A stretch of DNA of 64,000 bases. Origin: Fretibacter rubidus. Lineage in GTDB: Bacteria > Pseudomonadota > Alphaproteobacteria > Caulobacterales > Maricaulaceae. Location of the stretch: positions 186,001-250,000 of the forward strand of contig NZ_CP163423.1 of the NCBI RefSeq assembly GCF_041429785.1. The letters run 5' to 3'. The notes under the pieces are model-generated. The model had not been told where the DNA came from and searched no databases. It was given only the letters and a program-made list of their open reading frames with translations. Of the stretch, positions 46,433-56,097 are shown in pieces (the first letter of the stretch is position 1; the number at the start of each line of letters is the position of its first letter). The translations under genes were made by a program, and so were the position numbers.

Positions 46433-47848
46433 ATGCGTCACCAATTTCATATATCTGATGTCGGCCTAAAGCTGATTAAATCTTATGAGGGTTACCGTCC
46501 TGATGCGCGACAGCTTGATACGGGCCGCCGTGTCGCAGGCTATGGTCATGCGGTTGCCAAAGGTGAAAGCCTATCTGTGTCCCGCGAAGAGGCGGAGAGC
46601 CTGCTGCGGGATGATTTGGCTCCTTATGAGGCGCTTGTGAATGACCATATTTTTGCGCCGCTGACCCAAGGGCAGTTTGACGCGCTTGTCTCGCTCGCCT
46701 TTAACATTGGCACAGACGCGTTTCTCGCTTCTGACGTTGTGGCGGCCACGAATAATGGCCGTATATTGGACGCAGCTAACGGCTTTGACATATGGCGCAA
46801 CAGCGAGATTAACGGACAGATTTACACAATCGACGCGCTTGTGCGACGCCGGACCGCTGAAAAGATTTTGTTTCTGCGACCAGAGAAAGCTTTGGCCCTC
46901 GCGCCGCGCCTCGACCTGCCGCCGCGCGCGGATGAAGATCTGATTGGGGCTAGCACTTACGGTCCGCTTGGTGATCATGGCAACACGGACAGCGGGGTTG
47001 TTGCAGGCGCAGCTGACGTCACCGTTTACCGCGATTTCACGCCGTCGCGCCGCCGCGAAGACGGCCCTGCGGGTGTGCTGACATTATCAGAAGTCTATGA
47101 CGAGGATTTTGATGCCACTGATTTTGACAACGGTGATTTTGACAACGGTGACTTTGATGACAGTGACTATGAGCGTGATATTGAACCTCTCATCACGCCG
47201 CACTCTGATAAACCATCACCCATCGCAGAGGCCGCCGCAGAAGTCAGTGACCGTCTGGACGCCTTAATCGCGCGCCCACGCCGCAATGCAGGCCAAGATT
47301 TGCCCAAGCAACTTATTGATGCACCCGAGATAACAGAGCAACCGTCTAAAGTGGTGCCCTTCACAGGGCGTAAGGGGGCAATTAGACCTGTGAGCGCGCA
47401 AAATGATAGCCCGTTATCGCGACTGGATTATATGAAGGCTCAAGACAGTGCTAAGTCAGATGGCTTGGGCTCAGAGACTGAAGCGCAGAGCACAACGTCA
47501 CAAAGCCTCGATGCCAATCCAGGATATAATGACGCAACGATTGATAACGCGGAGGCCAAAGACAGTGCAGAGCGTTTCATCAAAGCGGGTGGCAAGACGG
47601 GAACACTCAAGCGTCGCCGCAATCCCAATACAGGGCCCTTCATCGTGATGTGCCTGCTGGGTATGACCCTTATTGGGGCCAGCCTTGGCGCGATGTTCAG
47701 CGGTTTTGACAGCCAGTGGGGACTGCGCGGCGAAATGGCAACGAACCTTGGCCTTCTGATTGGTGGCTTGTTTCTTTTAGGATCTGTTTACTATGTTCTT
47801 AAAATTATCTTTCGTCGGCCCCATCACAGGCGCGCCGCCAATATTTAA
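46433..47848 (+). CDS. Membrane-anchored GH24 lysozyme-like protein
   Basis: 471 residues from ATG 46433. The first 155 residues follow the GH24 (T4-type lysozyme) fold: IKSYEGYRPD with E19, then D29 and GYGHAV. The position where Thr is expected carries Ala (A35), and the E-to-D spacing is one residue longer than in T4 lysozyme. A long disordered, acidic linker includes a DFDNGDFDNGDFDD repeat. Two C-terminal hydrophobic segments (near 420-445 and 447-468) form a tail anchor. Possibly a wall-binding or remodelling protein rather than a phage endolysin. Confidence 0.82.
   Translation: MRHQFHISDVGLKLIKSYEGYRPDARQLDTGRRVAGYGHAVAKGESLSVSREEAESLLRDDLAPYEALVNDHIFAPLTQGQFDALVSLAFNIGTDAFLASDVVAATNNGRILDAANGFDIWRNSEINGQIYTIDALVRRRTAEKILFLRPEKALALAPRLDLPPRADEDLIGASTYGPLGDHGNTDSGVVAGAADVTVYRDFTPSRRREDGPAGVLTLSEVYDEDFDATDFDNGDFDNGDFDDSDYERDIEPLITPHSDKPSPIAEAAAEVSDRLDALIARPRRNAGQDLPKQLIDAPEITEQPSKVVPFTGRKGAIRPVSAQNDSPLSRLDYMKAQDSAKSDGLGSETEAQSTTSQSLDANPGYNDATIDNAEAKDSAERFIKAGGKTGTLKRRRNPNTGPFIVMCLLGMTLIGASLGAMFSGFDSQWGLRGEMATNLGLLIGGLFLLGSVYYVLKIIFRRPHHRRAANI
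47120..47164 (+). repeat. 15-nt in-frame tandem repeat (acidic DFDNG units)
   Basis: GATTTTGACAACGGT at 47120-47134 is repeated at 47135-47149 and, with substitutions, at 47150-47164, encoding DFDNGDFDNGDFDDS in the GH24 protein linker. A likely site of length variation between strains. Confidence 0.85.
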
Positions 47849-47891
47849 GTAATCAATTTTTGCTATGCCCAACCCCTAAACGGAGCTGGAA

Positions 47892-48827
47892 ATGACACTA
47901 TTAACGAACTGGACAGAGAGCCATACGCAGAGCTTTCAAAAAGATATCATGAGCTTTGGCCATGATTTAAACAGCACAGGCCTGTTCACAGATGACGCGT
48001 TGATTGCTCTGCTGGATAAGCATCCGTCCCATATGCTTGATGTTTGCACCATGGGGGACCCCAATCACGCGCTCTATCCGAATAAATTTCGCACGGGTGA
48101 TTTTCGTGATGCGGGCGGTAAAGTTATTTTAGACGCCGCCAAAGCGGGCAAAGTCTGGGTGAATGTCCGTCGGGCCATGAACGTTCATCCTGAATATAAA
48201 GAGGTGCTGGACGCGATGTATGCCGGCATATCAGAGCGCACGGGCAACAAAGCCTTTAACGCCAATGGCGGTATTTTAATCTCTAGCCCCGTTGCCAAAG
48301 TGCCCTATCATTTTGATAAGACGGAAACCATCCTGTGGCATATCCGCGGGCAGAAAACGATGTATCTTTATCCGCTGACGCCTGACTTTATTCCTGACAG
48401 GGCTTATGAGGCGGCTGTGTCCAATGCGCTTGAAGACGATTTGCCCTATACGCCGGAATTTGACGCCTCTGCAACAGTAATCGACCTAGAGCCGGGCACC
48501 GCGCTGACATGGCCGATGAACCAACCGCACCGCGTGAACAATAAGACCTTTTGCGTATCAGTCACCACGGAATATTCGACAGTTGCATCGGGTCGTCGCA
48601 ATGCCGCCATGATTGCCAATGCGACTTTGCGCGCAAAATTTGGCGCCAACCCCAGCTATTGGGAGGCCAGCCCGCGCGAGCGTTATGTCAAAGCGGTTCT
48701 GGGTCGCGTGATTAAAAAAGTCGGTATCGCGCATAAGGTAACTGTACCTGACTTGGTGACGTTTAAGCTCGACCCAAGCGCGCCAGATTACCTTGTGGAC
48801 ACTGACCCTTATCGGCGCGATTTTTAA
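47892..48827 (+). CDS. Cupin-like (JmjC/Cupin_8) dioxygenase-like protein
   Basis: 311 residues. The metal-binding facial triad of Fe(II)/2-oxoglutarate enzymes is suggested by YHFDKTE (HxD) and a distal PHRV His about 165 residues in the C-terminal direction. A double-stranded beta-helix fold fits the Cupin_8/JmjC-like group. The substrate (protein hydroxylation or a small molecule) is unknown. GGAG lies just upstream of the ATG. It follows the GH24 gene by 43 nt and may share its transcript. Confidence 0.83.
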   Translation: MTLLTNWTESHTQSFQKDIMSFGHDLNSTGLFTDDALIALLDKHPSHMLDVCTMGDPNHALYPNKFRTGDFRDAGGKVILDAAKAGKVWVNVRRAMNVHPEYKEVLDAMYAGISERTGNKAFNANGGILISSPVAKVPYHFDKTETILWHIRGQKTMYLYPLTPDFIPDRAYEAAVSNALEDDLPYTPEFDASATVIDLEPGTALTWPMNQPHRVNNKTFCVSVTTEYSTVASGRRNAAMIANATLRAKFGANPSYWEASPRERYVKAVLGRVIKKVGIAHKVTVPDLVTFKLDPSAPDYLVDTDPYRRDF

Positions 48828-48893
48828 ACTTTCACCAAGAAATTTATCACTGCGTTAAGTTGTCCCGGACAGTCTTGTTCCGAACCGATATTT

Positions 48894-50354
48894 ATGCTTT
48901 ACAAAATCATGAAAACGTATTTTGCTCTATTGCCCGCAGCATGGCTTTTTTTGACATCGTGCAGTCCGCAAAGCGCGCCCCCTGATCCAGTTGAAATAAT
49001 AACAGTGTCTATCGCCGATCAAGTTGCCTCGGTTTTAGATGACGAGAAGGGTACGGTTATTGGTTTATATGTCAAACCTGAGCGCAGTACATCATGCGAA
49101 CAAATGTACGTTGAATTGTCTGTTTTTGATAATCAGGCTTTGACTTGGTCTCCGGTTATTGATTTTGAAATTAAGCGTAATTCTGACAGTGCAGTGGGCG
49201 GCCCCGATATTGAAGACCAGCTTTATCTTGCCCGCATTACGCGGCGTGATGAAATGGCAATCTCCGCCATTGGATGCAAACCTTATCAAAAAGAGATGAG
49301 CCTTAACTACCAGACTTTTGCGACCTTTAAGCCTGAATATGGCAAAATAAATATTATTGGCGTAATTGAACAATACACGATCGCGGATGGTGTGAACATT
49401 TACGATTTCACCCCACGCGATACAGAAGCCCGTATTTTGTTATCCAATGACAATCCTGCGTTAGAAGATTATGTTGTCCCCGTTGATTTAGGGGTCACGC
49501 TTTGGGAGCAGTTTTTGGGTTATCAACTGACGCCGGCTGACATTGTGGCCAATAAACACGGCGCGAAAGACTATATTCTTTATCAAATTGCTCTGCGTGA
49601 GCGCACAAATCTTTTAATTGAGCAGAGTGAACTGATGCTGGACTCGTTAAAGCATGGAATTGTGAGTGCAGAGGAGATGAGCGGACTTCGGCGGGTAGCA
49701 ATAAAGTTTCAGGATGAATCAGAAGAAGATATCTATCGTTTTTACGATATGCTTGACGGTAGTACGACGATTGAAAATGCTATGTTATATACAGCGGTCT
49801 TAAGCGAAATTCGCATTATTGATATGAAAAGAGCGCTATTGAAACCGATATCTAGAACCGAGAGGAGAAAGGTTATCGACCTTGAGAACCTCAAAGAAGA
49901 TTTAGAGGCATCAGGCCAGTTAAAGAGTGCAAATTTAAATAGCCGCATGGCAGCAGAGAAAAACCGTCAGGCGCTACGACTTGCAATCTTTGAAGCGGAG
50001 GTCCCATATCTGGAAGAGATGTTTCCCTATCGTAAATTCCACAAAGAGAGTGATAGGGAAAAACGTATTAGCATAGGTCAAAACTATGCTGATGCACTCA
50101 AAGCGCTTGATCAATTCGATGCTAATCGTCATATTACCCGTACGGGTATGGCAGGCGATATCGCAGCGTTATATCTAGATTTATATGTTGCGAAAAGCGA
50201 TGCTAGAACGGCCTTCTTGCTGGATTTCGCCGAGCGGGTCACAGAAGACGGTTATATGGCATCAAGTCAGCGTCAATCCCTGCTCGTGGCACAGGATAAA
50301 GCCTCGCAAAATATTGAAGATTTTAAACTAATATTGGTTTCAAATTTTCAGTAA
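48894..50354 (+). CDS. Unknown lipoprotein, helix-rich
   Basis: 486 residues. A lipoprotein signal peptide ends in LTSC. Alternative start at ATG 48909 would also keep it. The mature protein is largely helical, with Glu/Lys/Arg-rich segments (for example REKRISIGQNYADALKALDQF) and no family I recognise. The base composition is more AT-rich than the flanking genes, which hints at foreign origin. No operon partner is apparent; groESL follows after about 200 nt. Confidence 0.72.
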   Translation: MLYKIMKTYFALLPAAWLFLTSCSPQSAPPDPVEIITVSIADQVASVLDDEKGTVIGLYVKPERSTSCEQMYVELSVFDNQALTWSPVIDFEIKRNSDSAVGGPDIEDQLYLARITRRDEMAISAIGCKPYQKEMSLNYQTFATFKPEYGKINIIGVIEQYTIADGVNIYDFTPRDTEARILLSNDNPALEDYVVPVDLGVTLWEQFLGYQLTPADIVANKHGAKDYILYQIALRERTNLLIEQSELMLDSLKHGIVSAEEMSGLRRVAIKFQDESEEDIYRFYDMLDGSTTIENAMLYTAVLSEIRIIDMKRALLKPISRTERRKVIDLENLKEDLEASGQLKSANLNSRMAAEKNRQALRLAIFEAEVPYLEEMFPYRKFHKESDREKRISIGQNYADALKALDQFDANRHITRTGMAGDIAALYLDLYVAKSDARTAFLLDFAERVTEDGYMASSQRQSLLVAQDKASQNIEDFKLILVSNFQ

Positions 50355-50452
50355 CGCCACGGGTACTCGGCGCTGAATGCGCGCAATTTTCAAGCTAATT
50401 TGTGCGTGTTGCCATAATTTTCCATATGCTAGAAATTTTTTCTCATTGCCCC

Positions 50453-50481
50453 CTTGCGTGGTTGCGCCCGTCCGCCCATAT
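50453..50481 (+). promoter_or_regulatory. Candidate sigma-32 heat-shock promoter of groESL
   Basis: CTTGCGT (50453-50459) and GCCCATAT (50474-50481), 14 nt apart, resemble the CTTGAAA and CCCCATNT elements of sigma-32 promoters. Transcription would begin close to the CIRCE element. The resemblance is partial. Confidence 0.5.
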
Positions 50482-50489
50482 GCCAGCTA

Positions 50490-50516
50490 TTAGCACTCGG
50501 GTACTCTGAGTGCTAA
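50490..50516. promoter_or_regulatory. CIRCE element (HrcA operator)
   Basis: TTAGCACTC-N9-GAGTGCTAA, a perfect inverted repeat identical to the conserved CIRCE core, 37 nt before the groES start. HrcA binds it to repress groESL until heat shock. Confidence 0.97.
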
Positions 50517-50552
50517 GCGTTATTATAACCCTTATTATATGAGAGAAGACCT

Positions 50553-50840
50553 ATGAAATTTCGTCCTCTACATGACCGTGTGCTTGTGCAGCGCGTCAAA
50601 GAAGAAAGCAAAACGGCCGGCGGGATTATCATTCCTGATACTGCCAAAGAAAAGCCGTCTGAAGGCAAAGTCGTATCTGTCGGCCCCGGCACACGCGACG
50701 AGAGCGGCAAGTTGGTCGCGCTAGACGTGAAAAAAGGCGACCGTGTCCTATTTGGTAAATGGGGCGGCACCGAAGTCACCATCGACGGCAAAGAACTGCT
50801 GATCATGAAGGAATCGGATATTATGGGCGTGCTCGGATAA
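50553..50840 (+). CDS. groES: Co-chaperonin GroES
   Basis: 95 residues, beginning [15 protein letters not shown] and containing the mobile loop [10 protein letters not shown]. Forms the lid of the GroEL folding chamber. Under CIRCE/HrcA control; groEL follows after a 147-nt spacer that contains a stable stem-loop. Confidence 0.98.
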   Translation: MKFRPLHDRVLVQRVKEESKTAGGIIIPDTAKEKPSEGKVVSVGPGTRDESGKLVALDVKKGDRVLFGKWGGTEVTIDGKELLIMKESDIMGVLG

Positions 50841-50863
50841 TTTTCGCCTTGCGAAAAATATCC
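50835..50863 (+). promoter_or_regulatory. groES-groEL intercistronic stem-loop
   Basis: GGATAATTTTCGC (50835-50847) pairs with GCGAAAAATATCC (50851-50863) around a CTT loop, 12 of 13 positions complementary, spanning the groES stop codon. Alphaproteobacterial groESL messages are known to be cleaved at such an intercistronic hairpin (described in Agrobacterium), allowing different GroES and GroEL amounts. Cleavage here is inferred. Confidence 0.75.
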
Positions 50864-50969
50864 AAAGCAGGCGCAGAGAAAAGCGTTTGTAGCGTTTCGA
50901 AGAAACGCCGACATAACGCGGCTCGAGCACCGGCTTCCAAGTCTCAATAAAACATCACACATAAACTAA

Positions 50970-52631
<1,662 letters not shown>

Positions 52632-52726
52632 TTTGTGAGAATTGGTCCGCAGGATCAATTCGCCAAACGACCGCGAGCGAGGGTTCAAGCCCTCGCGAAG
52701 CGGCTCCAAGCCAAGCCGAATAAAGA

Positions 52727-52757
52727 AGGGCCATCCGAAAGGGTGGCCCTTTTTTTG
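52727..52757 (+). terminator. Rho-independent terminator after groEL
   Basis: AGGGCCATCC (52727-52736) and GGGTGGCCCT (52741-52750), with a GAAA tetraloop and a run of T residues. Also marks the left edge of the AT-rich insertion. Confidence 0.93.
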
Positions 52758-52828
52758 TTGGGTAGTCGCTTTAGTATTGCAATGCAGCACAACTAAAGGT
52801 TAATGTGGAGAAAATAGTGGGGAATATT

Positions 52829-53692
52829 ATGAGCAAACCATTTTTGAGGTGGGCAGGTGGAAAGCGTTGGCTGGTAAATAGCCACTTTGAATTTTACCCT
52901 CAAAACTATGAAAGGTATATTGAACCCTTCATAGGTGGGGGAGCTGTTTTCTTTAATATGAAGCCTCACAATTTTATTATTTCAGATATTAATCCCGATT
53001 TGATCGATTGTTATGACTCAATTAAAACCGAAGCTAGTAAGTTTTTCGATAGATTGAAGATACACCACAGAAATCATTCAAAAGAATATTATTATAAAAT
53101 GAGAGATTCTCTGCCCCGTACTAAGCACGGTAGGGCAGCAAAGTTCCTATATCTAAATAGAGCGTGTTTCAATGGATTGTACAGAGTAAATTCAAAGGGA
53201 CAATTTAACGTCCCAATTGGCACGTCACAGAACATTATTCTGGCTTCAGATAACTTTTGTGAAATATCAGAATTATTATGTCGCGGTCAGATTGTTTGCC
53301 AAGATTTTGAAAAAACGATTGATTTAGCCGAGAGTGGTGATTTCATATTCATAGACCCTCCCTATACGGTAAAACACAACTTGAATGGTTTTGTGCAATA
53401 TAATGAGAAGATTTTTAGTTGGGAAGACCAAATTAGATTGCGGGATGCCGCAGTTCGAGCAGTAGGTCGGGGTGCCATGATCACGATTACTAATGCAAAC
53501 CACCCTTCAATACATTCGATATATCAAGAATTGCCTAATACAAAAATTAACATTGTGTCTAGGAATAGTCTGATTGCAGGGCAGTTGATTGATAGGGGCA
53601 AAACAACCGAAGTAGTTATTCGAATGGGATGGGAGGCCGCATTTAATGATTTAGGTTTGTTTGACGAAGGAAGTTTGAATGTCTTATCTTGA
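52829..53692 (+). CDS. D12-class (Dam-like) DNA adenine N6-methyltransferase
   Basis: 287 residues from ATG 52829 (GGGGA upstream; an in-frame GTG lies at 52805). The alpha-class motif order is clear: FLRWAGGKRWL (AdoMet-binding motif X), EPFIGGGAVFF (motif I) and IFIDPPYTV (catalytic DPPY motif IV). A region of about 110 residues between motifs would hold the target recognition part; the recognition sequence (GATC or other) cannot be read from it. Overlaps the next gene by 14 nt, which points to a joint function such as self-DNA marking. Confidence 0.93.
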   Translation: MSKPFLRWAGGKRWLVNSHFEFYPQNYERYIEPFIGGGAVFFNMKPHNFIISDINPDLIDCYDSIKTEASKFFDRLKIHHRNHSKEYYYKMRDSLPRTKHGRAAKFLYLNRACFNGLYRVNSKGQFNVPIGTSQNIILASDNFCEISELLCRGQIVCQDFEKTIDLAESGDFIFIDPPYTVKHNLNGFVQYNEKIFSWEDQIRLRDAAVRAVGRGAMITITNANHPSIHSIYQELPNTKINIVSRNSLIAGQLIDRGKTTEVVIRMGWEAAFNDLGLFDEGSLNVLS

Positions 53693-56021
53693 TGGTGGGA
53701 AATTATCAGAGTTGCGCAGCAAATTAACTAGTGATGAAAAAAAACTTAAACGAATTTATAGAGCTAAGTCTGACCGATATCATAAACAATCTGTCGTCCA
53801 TAGTATGGTTGATGACCTTCTAGAGGATGATTGGGAACAGGATGGTGATCCACTTAAGTACAAGACCAAACTCAAAAAGCCGAAGTCTCACAGTAGATTT
53901 TTTGAAGATCAAATTTGGTGTCAAATGTACGATCTTGGGTTTCGTACGCTTAATGTTGATGAAAACTTTCATCTGCCATTTGGTAAGGGGGCAGGGCAAT
54001 CTCAACAAATCGATGTAATAGCGGTTAGCTCCGAAACCATTTTAATCATTGAATGTAAATCCAAAAGAAATCGAGCTAAATCTACTACGATAAAGAGTGA
54101 GTCCGAAGGGTTGAGGCAAAAGATAGACGGCTTTAGAAAGTCAACAACTTCTCTTTTAGGAGGTAATCGAAAACTTAAGTATATCTACGCTACTCGAAAC
54201 ATAAAAATTGATCCTGAAGGGACGGATGCACAAAGATTATATGAAGCAGGGGCGTTTTTGTACACCGACAGCACATACGATTACGTCCAAGGGTTAATAA
54301 AATCATATAAAAGTGCAGCGGAATATCAATTTCACGCTTTGATTTTTTCGGGGACATCTATCAGTAAAGAGAAAATAGAAGTGCCAGCTTTACAGGGAAA
54401 TATGGGTGGCGAAACCTATTATATGTTTTCTATCGAACCTAGCACTCTTCTAAAATTGTCATTTGTGCTACATAGAACTCGTGCAAATGAGGCTGAACTT
54501 CCAACATATCAAAGATTGTTAGTCCCTAGTCGACTGAATGGAATCTCTAAGTTCATAAACGGGGGAGGCTATTTCCCAAATTCGTTAATTGTTAATTTCA
54601 ATGAAAAAAAACATAAGTTAGAATTTCAGAGTAGTGAAAAATCAAAATCATCGAAATCAAAGCATGGAATTCTTAAAATACCCAATGCTTATGCAATTGC
54701 ATATCTTATCGATGGCCAGCACAGATTATATGGTTATTCGCAATCGGATTATAAAGAAACAAATACAATTCCTGTTGTTGCATTTAAAAACTTAGACCCA
54801 ACAATTCAATTGAAATTGTTTATGGACATCAACGAAAACCAAAAAGCGGTAAGTCCAACATTGAGGATTACGTTGGAGGAGGATCTATTTTGGCAAGCCG
54901 AGCGATTAGACTCGCGAATGAAAGCCCTCAGGTCTTCTGTAATAAGATTATTAGCAACTTCCGAAGGTTCGCCACTTTACCGGCTCCTATCTATTGGCGA
55001 GGATAAGGCAGAACTTTCGTCTAAGCCTTTCGCGAACGCCCTTTCTAAGTCCTCATTAATTCCAAAAGCTACCCAGAGTAAATTTGCGGAAGGTGCCGCG
55101 AAAGTGTCATTGTATAACTCCGATGACACAAACCACGACAGAGAAATGAAAAGAGCCCGTAAACGAATATACTCTTTCATCGCTCTTGCATACGATTTTG
55201 TAATTGAACAATTAAGTGTAAGGAATACTAACACTTATATTCTTTCGAACCGTGGAACTTTCGGATTTATTTCACTTATAGCTAATCTTAATAAATTTAT
55301 GTCTGAAAAAGGTCTGTTATCCCCAACAAGTTCACCAGAGGAACGCATAGATGCGCAGAGAAAATACTTGAAAGCACTGTGTGAGAAATTGGATAACTTG
55401 GACGAAGAAGAGGAAAGTGAATTGACTGAAAAGCTTGGCCAAGGAGCAGATACGCTGTGGCTGAGAAAATTTCAAAGCTTCGTGAGTCAAGAGTTTCCAG
55501 ATTATAACCCCAGCGAATTGACTGACTGGCGTGAAAGACAAGATGAGGTGTTGCAGGAAGAAGCCAGAAAACTAGGAACTCAAATCGAGAGAGCGCTAAA
55601 ACAAAGAGTTCTTTCTAAACTTCAATGCCTTTATGGGAGTAACTGGGAACTAGAAATTGCTTCTATAAAAAGGGAGTGTGATCGCCGCGTATCAGAACAA
55701 CAGGAAAAGAGCTACAAAGAAGGTCTACCAGTAAAAGACATGGATTGGACTGAACAGTTTTTTATTACCGACTATAAAAAAATTATAGAAGCGCACTGGA
55801 CAAAGACTCACCCTGAAAGGCGAGAAGGATTTAAGACTTTCCAGGAAGAATTTGCAATTGATCTAGGGTTGGGAGCTTTTAATAGTAAATCGGAAAAAAC
55901 AAAGTGGTTGTCACTGTTCAATTCTTGGAGAAACAGTTGGGCCCATGAGGGCACGAAAGATAAGGGGCTAAATAGCGATGAGGTCAGTATGGTAAGAAAA
56001 ATTCATCGTGAAATTGTTTAG
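53679..56021 (+). CDS. PD-(D/E)XK nuclease - DGQHR domain - HEPN-like fusion protein
   Basis: 780 residues, AAGGAAG ribosome-binding site about 7 nt upstream. An N-terminal helical region (1-65) precedes a restriction-endonuclease-like domain (about 70-200) with E76, D112 (QQIDVIAV) and E125-C-K127 (IIECKSK). The DGQHR domain follows (about 240-545): YLIDGQHRLYGY at 342-353 and MDINENQKAVSP at 382-393, the diagnostic DndB-type signature. A long charged coiled region (about 555-640) leads to a C-terminal HEPN-like domain with R751-NSWA-H756 (Rx4H). Probably a restriction or regulatory effector paired with the upstream methyltransferase; exact function unknown. Confidence 0.9.
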   Translation: MSYLDGGKLSELRSKLTSDEKKLKRIYRAKSDRYHKQSVVHSMVDDLLEDDWEQDGDPLKYKTKLKKPKSHSRFFEDQIWCQMYDLGFRTLNVDENFHLPFGKGAGQSQQIDVIAVSSETILIIECKSKRNRAKSTTIKSESEGLRQKIDGFRKSTTSLLGGNRKLKYIYATRNIKIDPEGTDAQRLYEAGAFLYTDSTYDYVQGLIKSYKSAAEYQFHALIFSGTSISKEKIEVPALQGNMGGETYYMFSIEPSTLLKLSFVLHRTRANEAELPTYQRLLVPSRLNGISKFINGGGYFPNSLIVNFNEKKHKLEFQSSEKSKSSKSKHGILKIPNAYAIAYLIDGQHRLYGYSQSDYKETNTIPVVAFKNLDPTIQLKLFMDINENQKAVSPTLRITLEEDLFWQAERLDSRMKALRSSVIRLLATSEGSPLYRLLSIGEDKAELSSKPFANALSKSSLIPKATQSKFAEGAAKVSLYNSDDTNHDREMKRARKRIYSFIALAYDFVIEQLSVRNTNTYILSNRGTFGFISLIANLNKFMSEKGLLSPTSSPEERIDAQRKYLKALCEKLDNLDEEEESELTEKLGQGADTLWLRKFQSFVSQEFPDYNPSELTDWRERQDEVLQEEARKLGTQIERALKQRVLSKLQCLYGSNWELEIASIKRECDRRVSEQQEKSYKEGLPVKDMDWTEQFFITDYKKIIEAHWTKTHPERREGFKTFQEEFAIDLGLGAFNSKSEKTKWLSLFNSWRNSWAHEGTKDKGLNSDEVSMVRKIHREIV

Positions 56022-56057
56022 TGTAAAGGTACGTAAAAATTTACACAAAAATACCTT
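56021..56057 (+). terminator. Overlapping hairpins at the 3' end of the module
   Basis: GTGTAAA (56021-56027) pairs with TTTACAC (56040-56046); alternatively AAGGTA (56026-56031) pairs with TACCTT (56052-56057). The two pairings exclude each other. No long T run follows, so this may be a weak terminator, a message-stabilising hairpin or an insertion scar. Confidence 0.35.
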
Positions 56058-56097
56058 CGCACAATTCTCTCCCCGTCATATCGCTCGCGGCTAATGT

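Larger units (their letters stand above)
52758..56057 (+). other. AT-rich acquired module: DNA methyltransferase plus nuclease/DGQHR/HEPN protein
   Basis: Two overlapping genes with AT-rich codons (many AAA, TTT, ATA and AGA codons, the last two rare in neighbours) stand between the groEL terminator and GC-rich chromosome. No integrase, transposase or obvious flanking direct repeat is present (the best shared match at the ends is the 7-mer TAAAGGT). Right edge is near 56055. Interpreted as a horizontally acquired defence or modification cassette. Confidence 0.75.

Noticed and set aside
52665-52695. tRNA-like T arm (GAGGGTTCAAGCCCTC) suggesting a tRNA fragment or att site
   Set aside because: No acceptor, D or anticodon arm is present, the loop is six nucleotides, and the sequence is not repeated at the right edge of the module; it is simply a hairpin.
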